NCBI GenBank assembly: GCA_029783825.1
Contig: JAREIK010000748.1
Coordinates: 485,999 to 549,998, forward strand
Reading direction: 5' to 3'
DNA from: Sapria himalayana
Lineage: Eukaryota; Streptophyta; Magnoliopsida; Malpighiales; Rafflesiaceae
Length of the DNA stretch: 64,000 nucleotides
The translations under genes and the position numbers were made by a program. Under the pieces are notes generated by a model. That model was not told the DNA's origin, made no database searches, and worked only from the letters and a program-made list of their open reading frames with translations. Positions 23,701-38,049 of this stretch are shown here, in pieces. The stretch's first letter is position 1. Each line of letters opens with the position of its first letter.

Positions 23701-25963
23701 GATGTAATGTAAATGTATTGTAATGTAATGTATTCTAATTTAATGTAATCTAATTTAATTTAATTTAAATTTTAGATATTGTAAATATAATAAATGTAAA
23801 TATAATGTAAGGTAAATTTAATGTAATTATATCTAAATGTAATGAAAATGAAAAGTAAATCTATTGTAAATGTACTGTAATATAAATGGAATTTAAATGT
23901 AATGTACTATATTTTAATGTAATGTAATGTGATGTAATGTGATGATATATAAAGTAATGTAATGTAATTTATAGTAATGTATTGTAATGTAATATAATAT
24001 AATGTAATGTAATATAATATAAATGTAATGGAATATAATGTGATGTAAATGTAATGCAATGAAAATGTAATGTAATGTAATTGTAAGTTCTATAATGTAA
24101 TGAAATTTAATGTAAATTTTATTTAATGTATATGTACTTAATTAAAATTTAATATAATGTAAAGGTAATGTAATGTAATGTAAAATAATGTAATGTAATG
24201 TAATTTAATTGTATTTTAATTTGATGTAATGCATTGTAACGTAATGTATTGTAAATGTAATCTAATGTAATGTAATGTGAATGTAAAAGTAATGTAATTT
24301 ACCTATAATGTAATGTATTGTAAATAAAATGTAATGTAATGTAATGTGCTGTAATATTAATGTAATATAATGATATGTAATGTAATGTAATGCAAATGTA
24401 ATCTATTGTAATTTAATGTAAAGTAATGCAATGTAAGTGTATTGTAATGAATTTTAATGCAATGTAATGTAAAAATAATGTAATTAATATAAATCTAATG
24501 TTAATATAATGTATTGTAAATATAATGTAATTTAAATTAAATGTAATGAAATATAATTGTATTGTAATGTAAATGTAAATGTAATATACTTTAACGTAAT
24601 TTAAAGTAATTTAAAGTAATTTAATGTAATGTAAAATAGATGTAATGTAATATAATGTAATGTTATATAATGTAATGTAGAGAAATGTAATTTAATTTAA
24701 TTTAAATGTAATGTAATGTAAAGTTAATATAATTTATTTTAAATGTAATGTAATCTAAATGAAATTTAATGTAATGTAATGTAAATCTAATGTAATGTAA
24801 TCTAATGTAAATGTAATGTAATGTAATGTAATGTGAATGTAATATAATATAAAGTGATGGAATGTAATGTAATCTAATGTAAATATAATGTAAAGTAATG
24901 TTATGTAATGTGATGTAATGTATTGAAATGTAATTAAATGTAAATGTAATGTAATGTAATGTAATTTAATATTTTGTAATGTATTTGAAATGTAATATAA
25001 TGTATTATAAATCTAATGTAATGTAATGTAATATAATTTAAATGTAATGTAATGTAATATAAATGTAATGTAATGCAATGTAATGTAATAAAAATTTAAT
25101 ATAATGCAAATGTAATGTAAAAGGAATGTAATGTAAATGTAATGTAATGAAAATATAATTTAATGTAATATAATATAATGTAATGTAAATTTAATGTAAT
25201 GCAATTTAAGGTAATGTAATGTAATGTAATGTAATTTAATAAAAATGTATTTTAATGTTAATGTAATGTATTGTAATGTAATGTAATATAATATAAATGT
25301 AATATAATGTAATTTAAATGTAATGTAATGTATTGTGAAGTAATGTAAATGTAATGTATCGATATGTAATGTAATATAACTTTAATGTAATGTAATGTAT
25401 TGATATGTAATGTAATATAACTTTAATGTAATGTAATGTAATATAATATAATGAAATATAATGTAATGTATTGAAATATAATGTAATATAATCAAATGTA
25501 ATGCTCTTAAATTTTATGTAATGCATTGTAATGTAATCGTAAATCTAATGTAATGTAATTTAAATTTAATCTAATGTAAATGTAATGTTTTATAATGTAT
25601 TCAATATATAATGTAATATAATATAATGTAATTTAATGTAATGTAATTTAATGTAATGTAATATAATGTAATTTAATATAAATAAAATGTAATGTAATCT
25701 AATTAATGTAATGTAAATAAATTTCAATTAATATAATATAATATATTGTAATGTAATGTAATGTAAATGTAATGTTGTGTAATGTAATGATTTGTAATGT
25801 AAATGTAATATTATATAATGTAAATGTAATGTAATGTAAATTAATGTAATTGTTTTGTAATGTAATATAATGTAATGTAGAGTAATGTAATGTAAATGTA
25901 ATGTATTGTAATGTAAATGTAATATAATATAATATAAATTTAATGTAATGTAAATTAATGTAA

Positions 25964-26117
25964 TTATCTTGGATTGTAATGTAATGTAATGTAATCTAAT
26001 CTGATATAAATGAAATTTAATGTAATGTAATATAATGTAATTATCTTGGATTGTAATGTAATGTAATGTAATCTAATCTGATATAAATGAAATTTAATGT
26101 AATGTAATATAATGTAA
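25964..26117. repeat. 77-bp tandem duplication in the satellite
   Basis: TTATCTTGGATTGTAATG starts at 25964 and at 26041. The two units are identical as far as I can read and include the odd GATATAAATGAAATTT segment. Confidence 0.9.
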
Positions 26118-28450
26118 TATAATGTAATGTAATGAAATGTAATGTAATCTCACTTTATGTAATGTAATGTAATATAATTTAATGTAATGTAGTGTTATGT
26201 AATGTATAGTAATATATTAATGTAATGTAACATAATGTAATGTAATGTAAAATAATAGTGTAACATAGTGTAACATAGTGTAATGTACTGTAATGTAAAT
26301 GTAATATTATGTTAAGTACTGTAAATTTTATTTAATGTAATGTAATGTAATTGATATAATGTAATATAATGTAATATAATGTAATGTAATATAATGTAAT
26401 ATAATGTAATGTAATATAATGAAATGTAATAAATTGTAATTTTATGTAATGTAGTGTATTGTACTATAATATATTGTAAATGTGTTGTAATTTTATGTAA
26501 TATAATGTAAATTTAATTCAATGGTTTTTAATGTAATAATAATTAATGTATTAAAATATAATGTAAATGTAATTTATTATAATGTAATATAATATAATTC
26601 AAATGTAATCTACTGTAATGTAACGTAATGTAATATAATGTAATATAATATAAATATACTATAATTTAATTTAATGTAATGTATTGTAATGTAATGTAAT
26701 ATAATGTATTGTAATGTAATGTAACATAATATAATGTAAGTTAATATAATGTAATAATATGTAATATAATGTAACATAATGTTTTGTAATATAATGTAAT
26801 ATAATGTAATATAATTGTAATCTAAATGTATTGTAAATATAATGTAAATGTAATGTAAATGTAATTAAATGTAATTAAATGTAATGTAAATGTAACATAA
26901 ATGTAACATAAATGTAATGTAAATTTAATTTAAATTTAATTTAAATTTAATCTAAATGTAATGTAAATGTAATGTAAATGTAATATAAATATAATAAAAA
27001 TGTAATGTAATGTAATATTATGTAAACTAATGTAATTTAATGTTATTTAATTTAATGTAATGTAATGTAAAGTAGTGTAATGTAATGTAATGTAACCTAA
27101 TGTAATGTATTGTAATGTAATGTAAAGTAGTGTAATATAATGTAATTCAATGTAATGTAATATAATGTAATGTAATGTAATGCAATGTACTATAAGGTAT
27201 TGTAATGTAATGTAATCTAATTTAATGTAATGTAATATTATATAATGTAATGTAATATTATATAATGTAATGTAAATGTATTTTAATGTAATGTAATTTA
27301 ATGTAAAGTAATGTAATATAATGAAATTTAATAAAAATGTAATGTAATGAAATGTATAGTAAATTAATGTAATATAATATAATGTAATATAATATAATAT
27401 ATTCAAATTTATTGTATTTTAATGTAATGTAATGTAATGGAATAAAATGTAATGTAATGTAATATAATGTAATATAATATAATGTAATGTAATGTAATTT
27501 AATGTAATGTTTTATAATATAATGTAAAGTAATGTAATTTAATATAACGTAATGTAATGTAGTATAATATAATATAATATAAAGTAATATAATGTAATGT
27601 AATATAATGTAATGTAATGTAATGTAAATGTAATGTAATGTAAATGTAATGTAAATGTAATGTTATGTAGCATAATGTAATGTAATATAATGTAATGTAA
27701 TATAATGTAATGTTATTTAATGAAATGTAATGTATTGTAATGTAATTTAATATAATGTAATGTGATGTGATGTAATTTAATGAAATGTATATAATGTAAT
27801 CTATTATAATGTAATGTAATGTAATGTTATATAATGTATTGTACTTTAAAAGTAAAGGAAAGTAATGTAATATAATATAATGTAAAGTGATGTAAAGTAA
27901 TGTAATATAATGTAATGTAATGTATTGTAAATGTAATGTAATATAATGTAATGTACCATAATAAAATGTAATGGAATCTAAATGTAATGTAATGTAAAGC
28001 AAGGTAAAAATAATGTAAATGTAATTTAATCTAATATAAATGAAATGAAATGTAATGTAAATGAAAAGTAATATAATGTAATCAATGTAATGTAATGAAA
28101 AGGGAATGTAACGTAATATAATGTAAATTTAATGTAATGCAATGTAATTTAATTTAATGCAATGTAATTTAATTTAAATCTAATGTAATCTAATATAATA
28201 TAATTTAATATACTGTAATGTAATGTACATTATTATGCTATAATGTAATGGAATGCTATGTAATCTAATGTAATGTAATGGAATGAAATGAAATGTAATA
28301 TAATGTAATGTAATGTAAAAGTATTGTAATGTAATTTAAGGTAACATAATACAATGTAATGTAATATAAATGTATTTTATTATATTGTAATGTAATATTA
28401 TGTATTGTAAATGTAATGTAATATAATGTAAAATAATGTAATATAATGTA

Positions 28451-28596
28451 ATATAATTTAATATAATTTAATATAATTTAATATAATTTAATATAATTTA
28501 ATATAATTTAATATAATTTAATATAATTTAATATAATTTAATATAATTTAATATAATTTAATATAATTTAATATAATTTAATATAATTTAATATAA
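28451..28596. repeat. Perfect 10-bp repeat array (ATATAATTTA)
   Basis: ATATAATTTA is repeated 14 times without change from 28451 to 28590, followed by a partial unit. It is far more regular than its surroundings, so it is a very recent expansion of a two-pentamer unit. Confidence 0.95.
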
Positions 28597-31500
28597 AGTA
28601 AAGTAAAGTAATGTAATATAAATATAATGTAATGTAATATACTATAATGTAATGTAATCTAAAATATTGTAAAATAATCTAACATTGTGTAACATAATGT
28701 AATTTAATGTAAATGTAATGTAATATAGTGTAATATATTGTAATGTAATGTAAATGTAAATTTATGTAATGTATTGTACCGTAATGTAACATAATTTAAT
28801 ATAATTTAACGTAAAGTAAAGTAATGTAATCTAATGCAATATAATGTAATGTAATATAATGTAATTTAATATAATCTAATGTAATGTAATGTAATCTAAA
28901 GATATGTAATGTAATTTAATGTAATGTAAACATAAATGTAATGTAATATAAATCTAATGTAATGTAATTTAATCTAAATGTAATGTAATGAAATATATTG
29001 TAATGTAATGTAATCTAATGTAATGTAATATAATTTAATGTAGCATAATGTAATTTGATTGTAATATAATGTAATGCAATAAAATTTAATGTTTTGTAAT
29101 TATATGTAATTTATTGTAATGTAATCATAAATAAAATGTAATGTTATTAATATTTAATGTGATGTTAATGTAATGTAATATAATGTAATCTATATATAAT
29201 GTAATATAATGTAATGTAATATAATATAATATAATCTAAATAAAATGTAATCTAATTAATGTAATGTAATTAATTATATATAATATAATTTAATGTAATA
29301 TAATGTAACGTAATTTAATGTAATATAATGTAACGTAATTTAATGTAAATGTAATATAGTGTAATGTAATGTACTGTAATGTTATGGTAATGTAATGTAA
29401 ATTAATGTAATTGTAATGTATTCTAATCTAATATAAATGAAATTTAATGTAATGTGATATAATGTATTGTAATGAAATGTAATGTAATTTAATGTAATGT
29501 AATGTAATGTAATATAATATAATTTAACATAATGTAACTAACGTAATGTAACTTAATGTAACTTAGTGTGAAGTAGTGCAATGTACAATAATGCAAATGT
29601 AATATAAATGTAAAGTAATATAAATTATTGTATTGTAATGTAATATAATGTAAAGTAAATTTAATGTACTGTAATGTTATCAAATGTAACATAATGTAAT
29701 GTAATGTAACTTAATGTAATTTAATGTCATGTAATGAAATATAATGTAATGTAAATATAATGTAATGTTATGTAATGTAATGAAAATGAAATATAATTTT
29801 ATATATTGACAATTAATATAATGTAATGTAATGTATTATAATATAATGTAAATGCAATGTAATTTAAATGTAATATAATGAAATGTAATGTAGTTTAGTG
29901 TAATGTAATATAATGTAATTTAAATGTAATGTAATGTAATATAATGTAATCTTATTTTATTTTATATAATGAAATGATATACAATATAATATAATGTAAT
30001 GTAAATGTAATCTAATGTTAATATAATATAAAAGTAATGTAACGTAATATAAAGTAATGTAATGTAAACTAATGTAATGTAATATAATATTATATAATGT
30101 AATTTAATGTAATGTAATAAAATATAATGTAATCTACATGTAATTTAATATAAATGTATTGTAATGTAATGTAAAGTAATGTAATGTAAAGTAATGTAAA
30201 GTAATGTAAAGTAATGTAATTTAATGTCATGTATTTAGTTGTAAATGAAAATAATTTAATCTAATTTAAAATATAATATAATGTAATGTGATGTAATGTA
30301 ATGTGATGAAATATTATGTAATATAATGTAATTTAATATAATGTAATTTAATGTAATGTAAATGTTTTGTAATGTAATCTAATGTAAAACAATGTAATGT
30401 AATGTAATGTAAATGTAATGTAATTTGTTGTATTGTAAAGCAATGTAATATAATTTAAATGTAATGTAATCTAAATGTAATTTAATGTAATATAGTGTAA
30501 TGTAAAAAAAATGAAATGAAATATATTTTAATGTAATCAATTTAATATAATGTAAATGCAATGTAATATAATATTATGTAAATGTAATTTAATATAATGT
30601 AATATAAATATAATGTAATGTAATGTAATGTTTTGTAATATAATGTATTGTAATGTAATATAATGTAATATAAATGTAATGTAATGCAATAAAATGTATT
30701 GTAATATAATGTAATGTAATGTAGTATAATGTATTATAATGTAATGTAATGTAATGTAATGTAATATAATGAAATGTAATCTAATGTAATGAAATGCAAA
30801 TGTAATTTAAATGTAATATAATGTATTTTAAATTTAATTTATTGTAATATGATGTAATGTAATGTAAATTTTATCTAATATAATGTAGTGTAATGTAATA
30901 TAAAGTAATATAATGTAATGTAATGTAATATAATGTATTGTAATGTAATGTAATAATGTAATGTAATGTAATGTAATGTAATGTAATGTAAATGTAATTT
31001 TATGTAACGTAAATGTAATTTTATGTAATGCAAAAGTAATGTAAATTAATATATTTAAATGTAATGTAATATATTGCAAATGTAATGTAAATGTAATCTA
31101 AATGTAATGTAATGTTATTAAATATTATATAATGTTTTGTAATGTAATCTTATGTAATGTAAATGTAATGTAATGTAATTTAAATATAATCTAATATTAT
31201 CTAATGTATTTTAATTTAAATATAATGTAATGTAATATAATGATAATCTAATTTAATCCTAATGTAATATAATATAATGTTATTTTATTTAATGTAATGT
31301 AATGTAAATGTATTGTAATATATTATAATGATATGTAATATAAAAATAATGTAATGTGATGTTAATGTAATGTAATGATAATGGAATGTATTGTATTGCA
31401 ATGTATTGTAATGAAATGCAATTTAATATAATGTAATTTTAATGTAATGAAATGAAATGAAATGTAATGTAATATAATATGATGTAATGTAATTTTATGT

Positions 31501-32040
31501 AATGTGATATAATGTAATGTAAATGTAATGCAATGTACTATACTGTAATGTAATGTAAAATAATGTAATGTATTATAATGTAATGTAATGTATGTACTAT
31601 AATATATTGTAATATATTGTAATCTATTGTAATGTAATGTAATTTACTCTAATTTTATGTAAGGTAATGTAATGCACTATAATATACTACAATGTCATTT
31701 ATATAAAGTACTGTAATGTAATATAATGTAATCTACTATAATGTAATGTAATATGATATAATGTAATTTAATTTAATTTAATGCAATTTAATGTAATGTA
31801 ATGTAATTTAATTTAATTTAATTGAAATATTATGTAATGTAAATGTAATATAATGAAATGTAATGTAATTTAATGTAATGTAACGTAATATAATATAATA
31901 TAATATACTATAATGTAATGTAATTCAATATACTATATTGTACTATAATGTAATATATTATATTGTAATGTACTATAATGTACTATAATGTACTATAATG
32001 TACAATAATTTAATGTAATGTAATCTAATATAATGTAACA

Positions 32041-32917
32041 CAGTGTCATATACTGTGATGTCGTGTGATGTAGTGTGATGCATCGTGACACAATGTGATG
32101 TAGTGTAATGCATTGTGATGTATTTTAATGTATTGTGAAGCAGTGTGATGCAGTTTGATGCACACTGATGCAGTGTGGCATAGTGTACTTTAGTGTGATG
32201 CAGTGTGATCCACTGTGATATAGTGTGATACAGTGTGACATAGTGTCACGCATTATAATTCAGTGTGATGCAATGTGACTTAGTGTTATGAACTGTGCCA
32301 TATTATGACGCAATGTGATGTAGTATGATGCAATGAGACATGATTTGATGCAGTGTGACGTAGTATGATGTACTGTGATGTAGTGTGACCTAGTGTGATA
32401 CAATGAGACATAGCGTGATTAAGTGTGACATATTATGATGCAGTGTGATAAAATGAGATGTGATGTGATTCCGTGTGACGTAGTGTGATGTAGTGTGATG
32501 TAGTGTGACTTAGTGTGATACAATGTGACATAGTGTGAGGTATTGTGACAGTGTGACATTGTGTGACATAGTTTGATGTAGTGTGATGTAGTGTGACACA
32601 ATGTGATGTAATGCGATGCATTGTGATGTAGTATTATCTAGTTTGACATAGTGTGATGCACTGTGACGCAATGTGACAGTGATGTATGACATAGTGTGAT
32701 GCAATGTGATGCAATGTGATGCAGTGTGATGCAAAATCACGTAGTGTCACACAATGCAATGTAGCATCACATAGTGTGATGTAGTGTCACATAGTGTGAC
32801 ACAATGTGACACAGTGTCATGTAGTGTCATGCATTGTGATACAACGTGACATAGTTTGACATAGTGTGATGTAGTGTCACACAGTGTGATGTAGTGTCAC
32901 ATAGTGTCATGCAGTGT
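32041..32917. repeat. TAGTG/TGATG variant of the satellite
   Basis: The five-base period continues, but units become TAGTG, TGATG, TGACA and CAGTG, often pairing into ten-base units such as TAGTGTGATG. The transition from TAATG is gradual over 32030-32100. The array is split at 32917 by a CACTA element and resumes at 39684 in the same sequence type. Confidence 0.92.
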
Positions 32918-33600
32918 CACTACAAAAAAAAAGATAGATTTAAAAATGGAAATATGAACTGTCCAAATCCGTTTCTAAAATTTGGAATGAGTTTGAAATG
33001 GATTAGATATGGAATTTACAAGACTAGGAAATAATTGAAAAGTATAATATTTCCGTCACTAAATAGCAACGTAAATATTTAAGTTTTTTAATCCATCGCA
33101 AATAGAAAAGTGAAGTATAATTCAATTTTGCTTGCATGGCATTTAGTGATGAAGATATCTGCATGCATTTATAATTAGAAATATAATGTGTATCTATTTC
33201 AACTTTTTGCGAGAGATATTAATTCTATCGCGAAATGAGAAATGATATTCATATATGTTACTAATTAATTTATAATGATATAATGATGGAAAGACATTTC
33301 ACCACTAATTTAGCAAATGAAATACTTTCTGTCGCTAAAATATGATAATTACTTTTTGAATAACACTTTGAAACTTCGAACATTCTTAGAATTTCAAAGA
33401 TTTTTGGTTTTGATTCTAATTTAGTCCGAATCATTTGTGGATTGCCTATCCTCTAATATATTGATCGATCCACATTTAATCCATATTTGAGGTATGAAAT
33501 TATGATTCTTATTTTATCCCATATGTGTTGTATTTGAGGTATGAAATAGATCTCTATGTATATTATTATAAGTCAACAATATTAATGTTGTGTGTTACAG
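32918..33600. repeat. CACTA-1 left terminal and subterminal region
   Basis: This starts with the terminal inverted repeat. It has GTTTCTAAAATTTGGAA-like motifs near 32970 that recur in inverted form near the right end (39540-39610), and GTCRCTAAA motifs (33056, 33333) shared with the second CACTA element. No coding sequence is visible. Confidence 0.75.
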
Positions 33601-33629
33601 GAATGAAGACTATTATACGACATGATCAT

Positions 33630-33890
33630 CAATGGATGAATGTAAGACTAAAAGATAGTTTTTAATTAATGAATTTGTTGGTGGGATTTATGAATTTATT
33701 TCCTTCGCTAAAAAACTACCTGAATTTATGGATGAAAAAAACTAAGATATCTATGTAATGCTCGTAAATGTCAAAATTAGAGGCTTCCATAATGTGAACA
33801 CAGTGTGATATTATCTTGTAATAAAATAGATTTGTCAGCGACTATTATGTTTGGTATAAGCACAAGAAATTAGTTGTGCCACAAATAACA
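33630..33890 (+). pseudogene. CACTA transposase-associated domain relic
   Basis: Frame-corrected peptides are WMNVRLKDSF, FVGGIYEFISFAKKLPEFM and GFHNVNTV, spaced as in the domain (PF13963 type) that opens plant CACTA transposases, usually W-M-Y then GVxEFIxFAxxxPxFM. The zinc-binding CPCxxC is degraded to a reading around IYVMLVNVK. Stops at about 33665 and 33745 break it. Confidence 0.72.
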
Positions 33891-33999
33891 ACATATTATG
33901 TACATAGAAATATTGAATCAACTGTTATAATAAAATTTAATAATCCCAATGATGCATGTGAAGTAATTTTGAAAAATATTAGTTGTCCTTCACTAAATC

Positions 34000-35050
34000 C
34001 GGATATCATTGATGATATCCCAATATCATCAGCAAAATAATTTAATTGCTAAGGGCTTCAGAATAAGTGGTTTGAGAAGGCAATCCGTATTGCCACTCAA
34101 AGTTATCTACGGTGGCCAGACTAATGAAGTTAAAGGAAAATCACCATTTTCAAAAAAGTGTTATGATAAAATGTGTCAATTGTTATCTAAATTTTTACCA
34201 AAAAATAACAATGATAAATAGTTTTTATGACACAAAGAAGTTAATGTGAGGTTTGGGTTAGCCGGTGAAAAAACTATAGTATTGTATTAATGGCTACATG
34301 ATATATTGTGGCATAGACAGAGAAGCAATTGCATATAATTTCTATAACTATCCTTGGTACAAAAGAAATATAGAATGTAAAAGGAAAAACATAAATATTC
34401 CTCACAATGTTATATTATTTTCCAATGACTCCTTATATTAAAAGATTATTTGCATCTGATACTACTATTTGTATTATGAGTTGGCACAAAAGAATGCTAT
34501 GAAGATGGCGTGATGCGGCACTACTCAAATTCTACTTTTTGGAACATTTTGGTGATTATCACCCATCTTTTTCAGATGAAAATCAAAATATTAGATTAAG
34601 GCTTTGCACGGATGGATACCAGCCTTTTGGACAAATAGGACAACAATACTCTTCATGACTAGTTATTCTTACACATTTATAATTTACTACCATAGATGTG
34701 CATGAAATATAAATACATGTTTTTGTGTGTAATCATTCATGATCTGAGAATCCAAAAAATAAATTGGATGTTTTTCTGCATCCCCTTATAGAAGAGCAAA
34801 ATATTTATGGGAGGATAGTATCGAAATATATGATATATCTAGAAGGTAGAATTTCAAAATGTGAATATCACTTATGTGGACTATAAGTGACTTTCTTGTA
34901 TATTCAATATTGTCTGAATATAGTACTACAAGGAATTTAGCTTGTCCTTATTGTGTGGATGACTCAAATGCATTTTATCCGTGCAAAGGAAGAAAGAATT
35001 CTTGGTTTGATAATTACCAAAAATTCTTACCCTGGTAAAACATCCATTTT
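34000..35050 (+). pseudogene. TNP2-type CACTA transposase relic
   Basis: The most diagnostic blocks are YFPMTPYIKRLFAS (34415-34455), MSWHKRM (34479-34500), FGDYHPSFSDENQNIRLRLCTDGYQPFGQIGQQYSS (34550-34660), NPKNKLDVFLHPLIEEQNIYG (34752-34815), NLACPYCVDDSNAFYPCKGRKNSWFDNYQKFLPW (34935-35035). These follow the order of the TNP2 domain (PF02992) with the conserved RLGLCxDGFxPFG, DVFLQPLIEEL and LACPYC motifs. Several stops and frameshifts, so it is not functional. An open piece at 34009-34221 covers the N-terminal portion. Confidence 0.9.
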
Positions 35051-35276
35051 AGATGAATATTGATGCATTTAAGAAAGACCATAAAGTCATTAGAAGTAAT
35101 TGAAAATATGGGGGACACAGATTATATTAATGTACAAATTTCAAAAATTATCACGATGGTTAAAAGAAAAAATGTATCTTTTGACATTTGCCTTATTGAA
35201 AAATAAATCTTATTAAATACAACTTAGATGTAATGCATATGAGAAGAACTTTTTTAATAATATTTTTAATAATATA

Positions 35277-36120
35277 ATGAATGTGAAAGTAAAAATCAAA
35301 GATAATGCAAAATCAAGAAAGGATTTGAAAGAGTTATATTCACGTTTAAAGTTACATAAGGACAAATCAATGGATAAATTTTCTAAGGTTTGTTATAGTC
35401 TTGAAAAGGATGAAAAGAAAGATTTGTGCAAATGGTTGATGGAGCTCAGGTTCCCTGATGGATATGCATCTAGCATGGGAAGATATATTGATATGAAGAA
35501 ACATAAGTTAATTGGAATGAAAAGTCATTACCGTCATGTGTTTATGTAGAGGCTAATACCCATAGCAATCCATGAATTACTTCCACAAAATATTTGGGAT
35601 GCATTGACTGCAATAAGTCTATTTTTAAGAATCTCACTTGTAATATTGTGAGGAAAAAAAATGGAGCAAGTACAAAATAACAACCCTATTATTTTATGCA
35701 AACGTGAATGTATTTTTCCTCCAAGATTCTTCAATTTCATGGAACATCTCCCAGTCTAGTTTCCTTATGAATCCATGATAGCAAGCCCTATGCAATATTG
35801 TTAGATCTATCCATTTGAAAGGTAATATAATTTTCATTTGTTAATCTAAAAATTATAAAGTACCCACTAAATATTTTTTTTCTAATATATATCTATTTCA
35901 AATATCTTAGAAAATTAAAAAATAACATTTAAAACAAAGCCAAAGTCAAAGGATTGATATGCAATGACTACTTAGTTGAAGAGGCTTCAGCATTTTTTGT
36001 GTTCTACTTTCAGCCATAATTATATAATCGGAATAACAAATTGTCACCAAAGAATATATATGATACGAGGGATGGATCAGTAGAAAATAATATGTTTTCT
36101 ATTTTTAGGCATGTGGGTTG
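35277..36120 (+). pseudogene. DUF4218 part of the CACTA transposase, relic
   Basis: The open piece 35277-35549 reads NVKVKIKDNAKSRKDLKEL and FPDGYASSMGRYIDMKKHKLIGMKSHYRHVFM. After a TAG it continues LIPIAIHELLPQNIWDALTAISLF, NNPIILCKRECIFPPRFFNFMEHLPV, PYESMIASPMQYC and YPFER, the standard DUF4218 sequence that follows TNP2 (GMKSHDCHVFMQ, LxPxxVWxALxxLSxFF and EMHLPxH motifs). NMFSIFRHVG near 36095 resembles its C-terminal part. Intronic or non-coding sequence lies at 35840-35930. Confidence 0.88.
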
Positions 36121-36539
36121 ATCATATGGTAGAACAACATCCAAATATTTTTTGGATCACCTAGAGTATTATACTATGTGCTCATACATTTTGTTGAACT
36201 ACTAGAAATTTACACTTGAATAAAATTTATAATAATTTTATATTCTCATTTATTTATCATTGTATGCAATATAATAGTTAATTATTCAATATACCTTCGA
36301 TTGTGTTTTAAAAAATATTTTTTCATGAATTAAGGCAAAGAGAACCTCATTTTATAGGTATATAACTTATCATTCTTGGTTCTAAATAGTTACATGCAAC
36401 ATTATATATGTATGAAATTAAAATATATCATTTTGTAGATACAATTTTTTTCATCAAATATATGTAACAGACAAATGATCTTGTAAAATGACCATTATGA
36501 AGTTTACAGAAATATATCATACATTATATAAATGAATAC

Positions 36540-37195
36540 AAAATTTATACTTTGAAATATAATTCAAATAGAGCTGCAATGAACAATGGTATTTATATCA
36601 CGAGGTGTAACTTTACTTCATGTACTACTAATTTTCACGGTAGACTTTATTTTTACTATATGTGGAGTATCTTGCTTTACTAATTAAGAGGACTATTCTA
36701 TTTAAGTGTGAATAGTTTGATCTTATTTCAAATATGAGTACTAGAATTCATTATCGATACAACCTTATTGATATGTAACATAATAAATTATTTCATAAGT
36801 ACTATCCATTTATTCTTGTGGTACAAGTTGAACAAGTGTGTTACACCACTTATTCAACCACAAGAAGAAATACATGTTACTGGTTTGGTAATATGCAAAA
36901 TAATACCGAGATCAGCTATTGAAGTAATTGAAAAGGATGTTATAGTCACTCCATCATGTGTATCAATATTTCAAGAGAATAATATGTAACTTCATTCAAT
37001 CATTCATGAGGCAAATAGTGACCTTCAAAATTTACTTGTTAAAGGTGGAATCTATTTGGACATTGATGATGACAATGTTGAAGAATATAATGAGGAAGAA
37101 TTAATTGCAGAATCAGATGATAATGAATATGTAAATAGAGATGATTTCTTAGAATTTCTGATGATGACAAGAAATTCATTGACTGTCTTTGTTAT
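36540..37195 (+). pseudogene. Probable DUF4216 region and acidic tail
   Basis: Weak blocks are KIYTLKYNSNRAAMNNGIYI (36541-36600, resembling the FHTxxRDxxRxTQNSGV start of DUF4216) and, in 36768-36989, a frame ending VIEKDVIVTPSCVSIFQ. An acidic stretch follows, YLDIDDDNVEEYNEEELIAESDDNEY (about 37057-37130). Position after DUF4218 supports the call; sequence evidence alone is thin. Confidence 0.5.
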
Positions 37196-38049
37196 TTTCG
37201 TATTCACATTTTGTTTCATTAAAAAGTAGATGTTAAATTAAAATATTTTAATTGCTTTTTCTAATGTTAATGTGTTTATCATTTTGTCTTGTTATTATGA
37301 CATTTTCATATAATGATTTTATTTTCTTTATATATTTCAATGTTTATGTAACTTGATATAGGTATGAGTTGTAGCTATTCAGGTGATCGAGGATCTTAAT
37401 GTGTGAAGAGGGGTAGTGAAAGTCAATTAATAGTTCATGAAGGAAGAAATCTACATATATTCAAGGAAAACAACACTACAAAGTCTTTTTGAATTCTCCT
37501 ATGCGCATGATGGAAACTTTAGCATCACCTCATCATGACATAAATGAATTTACTATCACAAATATTCCATTTTCATCTCATTTTCGCCAGAAGATATTGA
37601 TAATTTTTTTCCACCTAACTTACGAGGCCCATGTATTAGTACTGTAAAAGTAGCACCAACATGATATTCACAATCCATAATTTGCATGCCAAGTAATTAG
37701 AAAATCTTTATTCGGTCCAAAAATGACAATAAATAGTACGTGCTACTTATTGAACTTTATCATTTATAATATTAAAAATAAATTTTAACTTAGTAGCAGC
37801 AAAATATATTTACATGATAATTTTTAATTACTTATAGGTTTATTCATTATGCTTCTCATATAATCGAAAATATATTTAAGGAGAAACTTGTTGTAGATGA
37901 TATAAATTAGAACAAAGTACTCCTAAGTATGAAAAAATTTTATTGGGAAGAAATTGAGTTACATCTTTCATGCATTTACTTATTTTTCAATTTGGTATTA
38001 TATGATATACTCTTAAAATAAATATATTACAATATATTATTTTTTTTAT

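Larger units (their letters stand above)
19171..32040 (-). repeat. Pentanucleotide satellite, GTAAT, main block
   Basis: About 12.9 kb of degenerate GTAAT/TAATG in the same orientation as 1621-6061, with no gene or transposon inside. The left half mixes TAATG with six-base TAAATG units; the right half has more TATAATG. Local amplifications are listed separately. Minus-strand frames such as 20081-20371, 27047-27406 and 27499-28002 (167 codons) are the intrinsically stop-free ATTAC strand and not proteins. Confidence 0.95.

Noticed and set aside
27047..28002. 119- and 167-codon minus-strand frames
   Set aside because: Same repeat artefact; the length reflects low local divergence of the satellite and not selection.
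32041..32917. CRISPR-like repeat-spacer pattern
   Set aside because: Continuous short tandem units without spacers, in a plant nuclear context.
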